Assembly: GCA_002633005.1 (NCBI GenBank)
Contig: NMRA01000014.1
Location: 1,272,838 to 1,336,837, forward strand
Source: Phoronis australis
Lineage: Eukaryota > Phoronida > Phoronidae
Reading direction: 5' to 3'
DNA length: 64,000 nt
This document shows positions 38,501 through 50,700 of this stretch, one piece after another; position 1 is the first letter of the stretch; each line of letters opens with the position of its first letter. A program made the position numbers and the translations under genes. The notes under the pieces were generated by a model. That model was given only the letters and a program-made list of their open reading frames with translations. It was not told the DNA's origin and did not search any database.

Positions 38501-39866
38501 GTGCAGAATCGAACATACAAGTTGCGTGGTTTGAACCTAACAATCTGCTTGCAAAGCTAAAACCCATTCGATTAATGACAGCATATCTTAAAGGTATTTA
38601 ACTGCTTAAGTCACCAGTCTTGACTTAAGCAAATGCCTGGCAAACAATGCCTAGAGCTGGCAATTTGTGATAAAATCACAAAAACAAAGCAGCGGATTTT
38701 ATTTTGTAGCTTTGGTCAAAGCCAAGGACTTCAAAATGTTTATCATAACCAATAACAATCCCAAAAATAGCATTTTCTCAGACGTAAAATCGATAATGTC
38801 TTTTTAAGAGGTGTCTTACTCATCCTGATTGAGTGTACTGTTGGGGTATTATCATAGTAGAAGCCACAGCTTGACACTCCTTCCTGTAAAAACAAGGTGC
38901 ATTATGGTCAGACATTTATCAATAGAACAGTAAAGCAGTGTTCAAATATGGGTGCATATCAATGTGTGCACAATACTAATATGATGGGCAAAAAGCTCAC
39001 GTGCATTCCACAGGTGCATAAATTGTCGATTCTTGAACAAATAACCAATGTACCACAACCCATAGTATCACTCCACTCGGTTTGCCTTGTTACACCACGT
39101 TTTTGTACTTTAATTATGATCAGGCTCCTAGACACATAACCAGGCCACCATAGACGTGCACACTACAGTAGCACTCACTTCACTTGATTTACCTAGCTTC
39201 CTCATCATGATCTGATCACACACCTAGACACATAACCAGATGTACATACCGTAATATCTTGTCTGCTGTATCCTGCCCTCTGCATCCCACATCTGCATTC
39301 ATGATCCTCTAGTTTACAGGCACTCACTTTGTGGCTAGAGTCATGTCTGCACTGCACAAGGTCACTTGAGTCCTAGTGAAAGAAGAGACCAACTGAAGCA
39401 CCGTAACTCCTTGCAGATTTCCAAAGGTTATTCACCACCCATTTTCAGTTGATTCGGTACATCAGCCAACTTCCACAATGTACATCAACTGATTAATATT
39501 TATAGAAAAAACATAACGATTTGCTAAAATTTTCCTGTGATATTTTTTTGGGGTAACAGCATTTGAGATCTTATGATCAATAATATCTCCCATCTTCAAT
39601 AGAAACGTAAATGGTTCCCTTGGAAACGTGTTAAAACCAGAGGTAGCAGAGACAATGACCAAGGTGTTGGGGTAACTATGACCTGGCCCCTACACCCCGT
39701 GAAATAATTAACACATAAAGCCTCTAAGATGACGATCTTTACACATTGACCAACCAACCTGTTGACGGCGAAGTCCTGCCTCAGTCCAACCAACAGCTTC
39801 CAATATTCTATTGAGTTCAGACTCCGATGATTCTATGAAGGCATTCAAGTCAGTCAGTGGATTCAT
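32501..39866 (-). CDS. SNRNP48: U11/U12 small nuclear ribonucleoprotein 48 kDa protein
   Basis: Component of the U11/U12 di-snRNP that helps recognise the 5' splice site of minor (U12-type) introns in the nucleus. Eight coding exons, all GT..AG with exact phase: 39866-39759, 39372-39250, 38883-38820, 37953-37900, 35898-35710, 35590-35475, 34243-34002, 32576-32501 (stop TGA at 32503-32501). Product about 323 residues; the human protein is about 339. Exon 2 carries the CHHC zinc finger C-x5-H-x9-H-x3-C (Cys44, His50, His60, Cys64). Exon 5 has ERLALYDYCV. Exon 6 has the strongest match to the vertebrate protein: KSYLEVLAEERDYKRRRQSY and RAKNVHTTKKS. Exons 7-8 encode a basic RS/Lys-His tail (SRSRSRDKDRRHKKHKKHGH). 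The ATG at 39866 starts MNPLTDLNAFIES, matching the family's short helical N-terminus. The locus looks complete and intact. Confidence 0.95.
33845..33965 (-). repeat. tRNA-like SINE fragment in SNRNP48 intron 7
   Basis: Read on the minus strand: GGCCAGGTGTGAAAGGTG (A-box-like) then GGGGTTCAAATCCCACTAGG (B-box-like, a tRNA T-arm form). Acceptor stem not pairable, so a SINE or decayed tRNA rather than a gene. Confidence 0.4.
34399..34694. repeat. 17-bp minisatellite in SNRNP48 intron 6
   Basis: About 17 copies of ATTCTATCGCGCTGCTC. The first eleven or so are almost perfect; the right end decays (CTGTTC, CACTG variants). Confidence 0.95.
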
Positions 39867-40204
39867 GGTTCAAAAATCTGGAATAAACAATTTCTCTTTG
39901 CAGACAGCACTATCTTACTTCGACACTCAATGGCCAGGTTTACCCCAGTGCTGAGCCTCAACTTGCGTGAAATGTATTAACATTTGTGACATGTGCAATG
40001 GTGTATGCACAAAAGACATGGCTCGTTAACAATTTCACTAGTAAGTGAATGGACCAGCACCTATAGGAAAGCAATTCCAACTGTCGCAGTATCCGTTTTG
40101 GTTTGAAGGGTATTTGGTCTCACAAGACATCAACTGTTTTAACCAGCCTGAGTAGTAACTGGTTGTAGAAAAATTCTAAAGTAACCAATGGCTAATGTGG
40201 GAAG

Positions 40205-41190
40205 TGCCGTCATGGCTGGGGGACATCTAGACACTGATCACTGTCTACAGCTGGCTCAGTAAAGACGGTATAACTTCTATAGGAGCTTCATACACCAGAA
40301 GCTTTTCGGCGAATTATGCCTTACACCCACTAAAACATCAAAGTCACGTTGTTATAAATGTACCTTTTGCGCATAGAGGGACACCTCAGGAGGCCGTCAA
40401 CGTATTAAATTCCTTCCAACTCAGACTACCCGTTATCAAACTTTTTCTTCGAGCAGTCCCTTGTTCAGTTCCCAAAATCGGTAACTTGCAATTTTTAACA
40501 CTTCAACCAGCAGGTGGCATGACATACGTATCCCCTAGCGTGCGCAGCGTGAAAATGGCCAATTACAGAACTGAATGAGGGACTGCTCAAAGAAAAAGTT
40601 TGATAACAGGAGCATTTGTTCGAGTTGGAAGAAATTAAATACATCGACGACCTCCTAAGGCATCCCTCTATGGCTCTATGCCCAAAAGGTATTTATAACA
40701 ACGTGACTTTGATTTTTTTATCAGTGTGAGCCATAATTCGCTAAAAAGCTTCCGGCGTATGAAGCTCCTATAGGGGCTACATCATCTCTACTGAGCCAGC
40801 TAGAGACAGTGGTCACTGTCTGGCCTGGGTGACATCTATTGACAGCTGGCAATGCACGGTCTACATTAGGGGGAAATGACGTCATATCCCTTGGCATGAC
40901 CAGTGTAAAATGGCCAGTTGCCAGAACAGGGGACTGTTTGAAGAAAGTTTGATTGCGGGAGTATTTTTTCGAGTTGGAAGGAATTGAAGACATCGAGGGC
41001 CTCCTAAGCTAAGTCTTAAGCCCGGTCTTAGCCTGGTGTCCCTCTGAGTCTAAGAGCGAAAGGTACTTATAACAACGTAAATTTGATGTTTTAATCAGTG
41101 TGAGGCATAATTTGCTGAAAAACTTCCACCGTAAGAAGCACCAATAGGAGCTTCACCGTCTCTAGTCCAGCTAGAGTCGTAGAGACGATG
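40205..41190. repeat. Cluster of palindromic MITEs upstream of SNRNP48
   Basis: A full foldback copy at about 40280-40790: inner and outer landmarks CTATAGGAGCTTCATAC, AGAAGCTTTTCGGCGAATTA, GTCACGTTGTTATAAAT, CTTTTTCTTCGAGCAGTCCC on the left recur inverted on the right. A second partial copy in the right-arm orientation follows at 40925-41180 (GGGACTGTTTGAAGAAAG ... GAGTTGGAAGGAATTGA ... CACCAATAGGAGCTTC). Same family as 3540-4420. The nearest edge is about 350-400 bp from the SNRNP48 start codon. Confidence 0.8.
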
Positions 41191-44100
41191 CTCACTGTCT
41201 GATTGTGGACAAACAATTAACAATGGTCTGCCGTTGGTTAGCAGTGATTCTCTCGTTCTCAAAACCAGGGACGGCGCTAGTCGATATAGCAGCACTGCTG
41301 CCTTCCACCATATTAAAGGCGTGACTTTGACAAAACATGATTCATTATTTACCAGGCAGTCTGCACTGTACAGCACTCCATCAACCGGTGATCAAGTTAT
41401 CAACCTGGCTACACATGGTCGCCATTGTTGAAATGAAGGACATCTATTGGCCAGCAAAAAAAATAAGATTCTTGCTGCTGCGCGTATGAGTCAAGTAGCA
41501 ATAATAACAAATTCATTGAACATTTTTGAATACTTCAATAGATAAACATTTCATGAACTTGGAATACACGTGAAAACTTGACAAGTTCCTTCAAACTCGT
41601 TCACATTGATAAAAATTTATACTGCGCTAAATCAAATTATAATTTACTAAAATAAAGTAAATTTTAAATGAGGAGCGAAACTTGGCGAAATAACAAAAAA
41701 AACACGTTAGAGATGACGAGAAAAGACGACGACAGAGATGATGACGAAGATGACAGCTATGACGACGATGGTGGCTATGATGGACAATGCAAGTTATGAT
41801 ATCATTCATATGACGAACGTAGAGGTCAGAAATCACTAAGAAATAGGCTACTGAGTCTTGAGCGACACTTGGCCAAATTAACTGAAGAAAAGACGACGTC
41901 AGAGATGATGCGACCGTATTCACCAAAAAATAATTGATTTTACTGTTCACATAAACTTCCGATTATTTAACACAACTTACGGCCAAAGGAGAAAATGGGT
42001 GATTACAATAATTCTGACCAAAAAAATATCATCTGACTGCCCAATATTCAATTCCAAGTTCACGCATACGAGATCTTGAGATTACGGCGCAGGATTTCAA
42101 GTTCACACCCAGCCGTTTACAGCGTAAACGCAGTTACCTACCTCGACAATGACCAGATAGAAAAGTTTATTACGCGTTGGGTCGGCGGCTTAGCAAAAGA
42201 CAACATAAGAGACCGGCACGTTCAGGAGATGACTATTGTGCTGTCTCGTGTTCGGACAGTATTTTTATTATTAAAGTTCATTTTTCTGCAAGACGTACGC
42301 AAAGTAGCAGATTAAATATTCCATTTTTATTTCTATATGTTTATTTCGGCTATAAGACGCAAAGTAACGAAATTAAATATACGATGGCAGTAAAAATTTG
42401 TACCGTTTCCACAGTCTGGGGAAATTGTACAAATAGGACTATGTGTTTTTAAAATGCCGCTTTGATAAGGGACGACACAAAGTTGTGTTGTTGATTTTGC
42501 TTTTTTCACATTGTATAAGAATTCACTTTAATTGCTTTATTGTTGTTTTATTAGCTAATAGTTTCCCAGGAAATTTCCAGAAATCCTATAGTGTAACGTC
42601 ATTGAGCTATTCTATTCGGCAGTGACCAAGCAACAGCGGGGCGCACCGAATACGAGATCAGGCCCTTCGCTGGTCGGCGGGCATCGACTTCGGGTATATA
42701 GTTCTCAGTGAGCAGAAAAAAACGTATCAGCCTGCTGTCCCTAATGCACACTCACAATATCGTATGGAAATTGAGAGTTCCACTGGATGTCTAAAGGTGC
42801 GTATCACCGTCGGAGAATTTTACACGCTTAAACGTCCCCATTTTTCATCATTGACGTGAGTCCAGCCCACCCGGCGTGCAGCGCAGCTGGCGATCGTGAG
42901 TAGCGTAGTGAGAAATTGTATGGGTTGGTATGACTCAGCACTGTCTGCAAAGACAACCCATGTCCGTTTCTTTTTTGTCGTTTTAAATAGTCTACCGGTA
43001 CTTTACGAGCACGGAATATCCTGTTGTTTTATTCCTATGGCGTCGACTCCTATCCCGCTGTTCGGTCCGTCGCTATGGCTCAAGCCTGGCTGCCTATCGA
43101 GGTTTGTCTGCAACGCGACAGCAACTCTGTCTCAGCGCACAATATCTCGCCGACCATGAATTTTACGTGACTGGCGGATTGACAAGGCAAGGCGGGAGGA
43201 TGACCACAATTTCGATGTGGATAGGGTCCTCCAAATGGGCAGTGCCGAAGGCATTTGTTTAATCTTGTGTCCGTATTCGGGTGTGGTAGACCCCTTGTCC
43301 ATTAAATCCGCCTACGTGTTATAAAAGTTTAGCAAAACGTGGCCTATAAGTGCGGCTTTGCGGAGCATTTTGTTACCATGTTCAAAAATGATCCTTGTTA
43401 GTGTATAACACAAAAACTATTCGCAGTTACTGAAATTGGCTCGAGTCGAGTAAAAATAGGAAAACCCGGATTTGCTCATCTCGAGGTTTTTTTAAGTGGC
43501 CAGACTGGCTAAAACATACCGCATCACGTCAAATTTCAATAACCAAAGACTACATCGACTATTTATCTTATTTCTAATACAAAGCCGAAGATTGATTGCG
43601 TAAAAGGCGAAAGAAGATAGAATTGCCTTTCATATGCAATCGTGCAGAGCAAACACTAGTTAAGGGTACAAGTGAAGTGGTGTACTTTTTCTGCGGGCAG
43701 GGAAGTGTTGAGGGGGGGGGGGGGGTTCCGGNGGGTTCCGTGGGGTGTAACCATCATTCTGCTTCACACTCATGGACTAACTACACACAAAAATGTCACG
43801 CAGAAATTGAATAAACAGGTAGAGGGAACACTGATGTGATTATGTATAGCTCATTGCGGGAGGGAACATTAAGCTTACAAGGAAGACCAGTGAGGTCCGA
43901 TGGTCAGTACGAGCAGAGAAACAATCGAATTGGGGAGAACATCGACACGAGCCAACATGCAACATCATAATGGAGGAGATTCGAGTGGGACGGGGTGGTC
44001 GGCACTAAAGGGCCGCAGATTTTAAGACGACCTGCTTTCTTACCGTGACAGTGTTGTCGATGCAAAAAAATCATTTTTAGATCAAAAACTGTTTTCCTTT

Positions 44101-44798
44101 AAAACAAAGTCAAGTCGACAATGTAATGCATCAAAACACTCTAAAAATTGAATACGTTTGCATGGTCAAAACCGCAGTGTCAGTTCGTGTCGTATTTGCC
44201 GTGACTCAGTTGAAATTTTAAGGTTCAGTTAAATTTCGTTAAATTAAAACTGGCCAGTTTATTACCGGGTTATAAGTGGCTTAGATGTTGTAATGACGTC
44301 GTGTGCAAGTGCTAGAACTATGTAAGACCTTGAAATCCAAATTGATAATTATCGTCGTGTGCTTGTGAAGCGACTATAAACCTGTCCTCCACCGCTGAAG
44401 ACTTAAAACGGCTACAAATCTGCCGAGCCTCCGTTAAAACACCAACTTGATTTAGGCCATTCAGTTATGAAATTGGTCTAAACTAATCATCAAATCAGAG
44501 ATATAAGTTTTTGGGAAGAACTAAGTTCGTTAGTGATTGTGATCAGGTTCCACAAATTGGTTTATTGTCACACCGACCAATGTCCCAACTATCAGTTCCT
44601 TGCAAATCCAGAAACCATTGGCCACCCGATTAAGAAATAGGTAGAGACCAATTTTCTAAGGTAAGACGGATCTAAATCTAAAGTGCAATTCTTAAGACGG
44701 AAAGTGGGTTTATCAGCCGTTTTCACTAAATTGTCTGAAAGACAAAATGCCTTCCAATTAGACCTATGTGAGAATCTGCGATCAATTTTTGGGGGGCT
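41191..44798. other. Gene-free stretch; N at 43732
   Basis: No exon with recognisable family similarity. 42620-43260 is more GC-rich than its surroundings but carries no ORF I can name; it could be an unlocated promoter or first exon. A poly-G run with N at 43732 marks an assembly uncertainty. Confidence 0.4.
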
Positions 44799-44802
44799 TT
44801 AA

Positions 44803-45283
44803 AGGTGAAGGCAACCTTTTTTTCATGTCACTTTTAGCAAAAATAAGGTCTGTTGATTATCCCAGACATATTTTTCACTTAATTAAAGCTTTTCGTAATT
44901 TAATTGATCTCTCGTCCTCTACTCCGGAAGTGACGTTTTAGGAGGCAAGAATTTCGCGCCAATTTCTTTTTATACAATCAGACTGTGAGAGCTGTCAAGT
45001 CAGTCATTGCTCTGGCATGTTGACTGACTCGTAAACAAAAGCAAACGACGACCGAACTTATCACAACCGAGGTAGAACAATGACTGACTCGACTGCTCTC
45101 ACAGTCAGACTGTATGAAAAGAAATTGGCGCGAAATTCTTGCCTCCCAAAACGTCACTTCCGCAGTAGACGACGAGTAATTAATTAAATTATAAAAAGCT
45201 GTAAATAAGTGGAAAATATGTCTGGGATAATCAACGAACTCTATTTTTGCTAAAAATGACATGAAAAAAGGTTGCCTTCGCCT
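44803..45283. mobile_element. 481-bp foldback MITE derived from the Kolobok-like element
   Basis: Flanked by TTAA (44799-44802, 45284-45287). Arms 44803-45013 and 45073-45283 are inverted copies, and both begin with the same terminal sequence as the element at 8593 (AGGYGAAGGCAACC). Read on minus from 45283, the sequence follows the 5' end of that element through its inverted repeat, leader (GACTGTGAGAGC, GTCAGTCATTGTTCTACC) and ATGCC at 45018-45014, then turns back into an inverted copy of the same arm. It therefore contains the transposase start codon but no further coding sequence. Non-autonomous; presumably moved by the parent transposase. Confidence 0.88.
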
Positions 45284-45287
45284 TTAA

Positions 45288-46681
45288 ATGCGGCTTTTAA
45301 CCCGTCGGTGCTCTGTCAAAGAAACTGATTTTCAATTGTACCACAGTCACAAAACTGATCTCACCGCGGACTAGTTCCTTACTCATATGAGAAATGCATG
45401 GTTTTGGAGCTTGTTGTTTCTCGACACCACGGTCGCTACAAATAATGGCAAGCCATGACGAGCGACCTTGTAGAGCTAGCCTGGTTGTCGCTCATGACGA
45501 CTAGTGGAACTTTATCGAACTTGCTTTTTATTTTATGATTTGCGAATTGAACATATGCGCCTAAACGTGATGCAGGGAGACGTGTACACCTGAATTTTGA
45601 AGTGCAATGCTGAAACCAAGAATGTGACAAAAAGACCAAATATCACTGTTGGTGAGCTTCTGTGGTGTGCGACTGTCTGACATTTTGAAAAGCACGGCAG
45701 GTCAATCATGCAATGATTTTTTTCTGTCTCCACTTAAGGGAGTTCAATTCAAAATGGGCTTGTTCAATTGATCATTATCACCATTTTGCGCACCACCCCC
45801 CATTATCAACAATTGTGCACCCTCCCCTGGATGCCGCTGGCGTATCTGAACTACACAGATTTAATGATATTATCAACCTAACACATCACAATTCACCAAA
45901 AAAAAAAATTATAGCTGGTTGTGGCAGAGTCATGATTGAGCAAAGAATCTTGGAGCTCTCTGGGACATTTCACAATACTGAAGACAATAAAATTAATTTC
46001 GAAAATGTAAACCTTTAGAAAATTGTGAAATCAATCATCTCAGGGCTTATAAATTCTATTCGATTTCAAGCAAATGAATGCACCAGCTCAACACTAATGC
46101 TCTCATTCTAGTTTACAATAGGCCCACACCAAAGCTGAACATCAGGAACAAAACAGTTTAAAATTATACATTCAATGTTAAACAGAAAAATAGTAAATAA
46201 AACAAGCGTCTGGTGTCGGTATTAAAATATATTAATGCGGCATTCCAACATCTATTTTGTTTATTGATTAAAGTTCAATATTGTATCTCACCTGTAACCA
46301 TGATAAATTTTACAAATAATACTCATTTTTGACGATTTATACCTGAAAACTATGCCTGCCATGCAGAGATGTTTCACACATAACAATTATCTCGACATTT
46401 TTTTAATAAGGAAAGTTTCCCTGAAAGTCCTGCTTCAGAAACTAAATGCAGCTTGCAAAGTCCACAACATTCACCTTCCATACATCACATCCCGACCGAG
46501 TTAAGACTCGATTCTCTTTTTCAATATTCCACCACACGCTGATATGACTTTCAGAGTTTTAAACCATCTGCAGGGTATGCAATCTTTTTCTGTCAACATC
46601 CACAGAGCCATTGTAATTAATTAACAGCATTGCACAATTCGTTAATCAAAAACAACTGTTTAGTGGCACACTTGGTTTTCC
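45288..46681. other. Gene-free stretch
   Basis: Open frames such as 45713-46018 carry no family motif and no supporting splice pattern. Confidence 0.4.
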
Positions 46682-46860
46682 AATTGACCTATCACCAGGA
46701 CTTTGAGTGACGGCTTAAGTGACCAATCAGAACACAGCATTCGTGACACACCTTCGTTTTCAAGCCGCCATTTCACCTGACAAACAACATGTTGCCGGGT
46801 AAAACTTATTGTTCGTTTGTCGACATTTCGAAAGGGGGCGGAGCTTGCGATAAGTCAATT
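46682..46860. repeat. Short MITE-like repeat, copy 2
   Basis: Begins AATTGACCTATCACCAGGAC and ends GCTTGCGATAAGTCAATT; same order of landmarks as 1430-1586 (GACTTTGAGTGACGGCTTAA, GACCAATCAGAAC, GGGGGCGGAGCTTGCGATA) with an extra ~20 bp inside. Confidence 0.7.
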
Positions 46861-47755
46861 GAGACTATGTGGCGGACATTACAACCATTAGGAGTTTGCA
46901 GTAAACAGAAGAGTTTCCTCATTTAGGCAACGAAGATCAGCGAGTACTGTGCTGGTTGGAAACGATAAGACAATACACAGAGTACATATAACAACTCGTG
47001 TTTTCATGGACACAGCTGATGAAGGAATGGAGTAGAAATTGCTGAAACACTTGAAAAATCACCATGCAGACCAGCACCACAGAGAAGACTGTCCATCATA
47101 CCACAGAGAAGTCTGTCCATCATAGGAATGATGTAGAAACCATCAGTGGGAGGAGCAGGTATTAGTTTAGAAAACAACACACCTCGGCCACTAGAGGGTG
47201 TTACTTGTAATTAAAAGTTCCATAGCACCATGATGAGTAGGAATGATTCAGTCCTCCTCAATGAGATGTGAACTGATTCAGCTCTGATATGACTTTGGTA
47301 CCACCAGCAGTGAATCAGCATCTGGAACACAAATCAAAGAGACATGAACACAAGACAGGTTTCTTCATCGGGAGTTACACAAGGACTTCCAGTGCTTTAA
47401 TTTTGCAACGAGTCCCTAGCCGCCCCACGACAAATGAGATGAAAGTTCAACTATCATAAAAACACAGAAATCAACACGTGTTACAACTTGTTGTCAGGAT
47501 ATATAAAAATATTTATTGATAATAAATTACATGCGCCATGTGAGAGAGCAGTTGTTTTAACCTGCCATGTAAACTAAACATATACACAGAATGAATATTC
47601 TTATTATCCTCATCCATGTACACAGTATTACCATTCATGTCTACTTACATCCCTGGTGCAATAATTTATCCAGTATCAGGCCATAAAATGACTTCCGGTT
47701 AGAAGTTGTATCTGTTGGTGTAAAATACCTATAAATAAAATGAAAACTCAAAAAA
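46861..47755. other. 3' flank of the CULT gene, no other feature
   Basis: A minus-strand AATAAA (plus TTTATT at about 47512-47517) lies about 240 bp beyond the proposed stop codon and may be the polyadenylation signal. Confidence 0.4.
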
Positions 47756-50700
47756 TTAAAACACTTTACACGTAATTACCAATACAACAACAATGCAATG
47801 ATTAAACACTACAATAAGCACCCAGGCACCTACATCTTGGCAAAAAAACAATTTAAATCTAAAGCTTCGTTCATGAGATATGCCATCAACAATATTGTGT
47901 AACATATGCTTATGAATAAAATGGAACTCCGTACTCTCTTTGATACTCCACCTTCTATTACTTGATGTCTGACCGGTGAACGCAGTATCCCAAATCACAT
48001 TAATTCTTTGAGATAAACAAGTTATGGAACCTCTTCACTGTCCCTCTTTTGTGTTTTTGCAGAATCTCTGATTTGGTTAATGGTTACCTTTCGTTTGATG
48101 CACACAAAATGATAGCAAAAACCACAAACAGATCATGACAAGACGGCCCATGCTTCTGTGATGCCCAATTCACAGTAGGAATGAGGCGAGAAATCGTCAG
48201 TTGATGTGCCTACTATTCTTTCAAATCCTAACCATTAATCAACAACATTTCCTGCATCATTCTGCTTTTCAACTCCCGACATCGCTGCTTATTTTCAAAA
48301 CCATAAGACAAATTCCCCGTGCAAATTCCTAATGTTCTATTTGCTTTTAACTCCTTCAAATGTCATCCATTCATTCATAGTTTTACTGCATGAAATGTGA
48401 CACTAATGCATTTTTATTGATTTGGAAACCATTGACTGTCAAATCACCAGCTTTCACCAGCAATATATGGCCCGTGTTTACTGCTGCAAAAACTTGCCTT
48501 GCTTTGGTTCCTAATGCAACCATGTATGACAAACGAAATGAAAAAGGTCGTGTTAATCATTACTGAACTGCAAACAAAGAGAATACAGAGTGCCTTGCGA
48601 AAAAACGTAAAAAGAAGACTGGCAAATGAAGCAAATTTATTCTCCAATTACATTTGTAATCAAAGAAAGATAAAAGGAGATACATTGAAGAAAACTGAAA
48701 AATATGAAATTTAAGAAGGCCAACAGATATTTAGACCCTAAGTTAGAAAACTGATAATTTGGGTAGGTGGCGAAATGACAACCTGGCAATTTTCTAAGCC
48801 TTAAATCCTGATGGCAGGTGATGTTTTAAGAGCTTCAAACCTACCAGCCAATATGAGTGCCACACTTTGGACAGAGACTGATCTGCCAGGCAAACTCAGG
48901 AAACCAGGAGTGTTCTGGATGAGACTGAAAGTGAACAGTATGCTTAATGAAAACAGGTGGGCAATGTTGGTGCAACTCAGGTGCTTTCCCATTAGGGGAA
49001 ATTCGATTCAGCGAAGCTTTGCCAAAATTTTGCTTATCTTTTTGATTAGACAGCAATATCGAAGGTGTCGTTAAGATGTGAGACGACGCAGTTCGTACTC
49101 TCACACGAATATTAAGTAGTGGGCTCCAGGCTAACTGAAAATTATTCTCCTGACATTTACTAAATGTTTAGGGAAATGATCGGGGTCATTCTTCATAAGA
49201 TATGCTTTCTTTTATTTACGTGCATCTGTTGAGAGCATGTCGGTTACAGTACATTGACGCACACGTTTTGTGATTCTCACGTGACCGTTAATCATTACCT
49301 CGACAGCTACCAATAATTTCGACGAAGCTTTGCTTTGACTGTTCCCACCGAAGTTTCGGTGAGTATCATCACTTTTAAATCCTGCTATTTTCAGCAAAGT
49401 TTCACTTGGAGATTAACTACCGGAGTTAACTCTTCCCACTTACTGTAACTTCGGTAAATGCAAAGTTTTGCCTCCAATGGAAAAGCGATTTTAAACAACA
49501 CTTAAACAATGCATTCATAAAACAACATAGATCTACCAAAAATTTTAATCTACTATTACCCCGGTTTCCACTGTCAAGACGTTCTAAAACACTAATTGGT
49601 AAAGCTCACAGTATTAGCAAACATTGCATTCATCCTTCGAAATCTGGTGATTGCATGAACAAGACAGCAATTTTGCAAATATTAAAAGGATACCACACCT
49701 GGTTTTGGCCCATGAACAGCTATTAAAAACAACTTTCCCATCCAGTTCTCTCAAACAAAATAATCCTCTGTAACCCTTGACAACTCTCAAAATTTTGGAG
49801 TTGGCTAAACAGGCAAGAGTGACCTATGCTTTAGGTGAATTACACCACAACTGTAAGGATAGATCACCCACCAAGAACCATCAGATGATATCTAATCTGT
49901 GACACGGTGAGTTCATAGTTAACTCTTGCTTTTGTCCCTCAATTGGGATGCCAATTACTCATTATCAGGTGAGAGAACGAGGATTGGTTGAAATCATCAA
50001 AACAGGGTTTAGAATCCTTTTAAGTGAATGGTTTACCATATTATGTTCAGTCCTGTTGGTTTGGCATGATAGTGCTCAAAACGTTGACACTCAATCTCAT
50101 AGTGAGTTTAGCTCGGTGTAAAATCGTGACATTAAAATGATAAAATTGGCATTAGTGACAGGTAACATATTGCAAAAGCTAAATCTAATCAAATTATTTC
50201 TTTTTAATGTTACTGTTTCGTTCACCAAAACCTACCCCATCCATGTTATAGACGCCCACATCTTCATCGCTTAGAGTGATCACTTCAAATGTATTACCTG
50301 AATCATAATGACATGGAACAGATGACTATCTACAAGAATGACCTTTCCATAGATAGACTAGAAAGCACTCAGGGAGCGTGCACCTCCATCAAGGTATCAC
50401 AGATTCCCTACAAATAGACTGTACTACATTCACAAGCTAACATGTTGGAACTTGTTGGTCCTATCAAACAGCATACATGACCATGATCACAACTCTCCTG
50501 TTAAATATGTGAAGTCATCTGAACCTATGTTAAAATGTGAATGTACGTTATGCAAATACACCTCAATATATGTTATGTGAATACACCTCAGTGTTATGTT
50601 ATGTGAATACCTCTGAATGTATGTTATGTGAATATATCTGAATCTATGTGATGCGAATACATCTGAATGTAGAGCACTACATCCACAAGATAACCTCTAT

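Noticed and set aside
42076-42452. Basic open frames at 42076-42315 and 42177-42452
   Set aside because: Overlapping frames without family similarity, conserved motifs or convincing splice sites.
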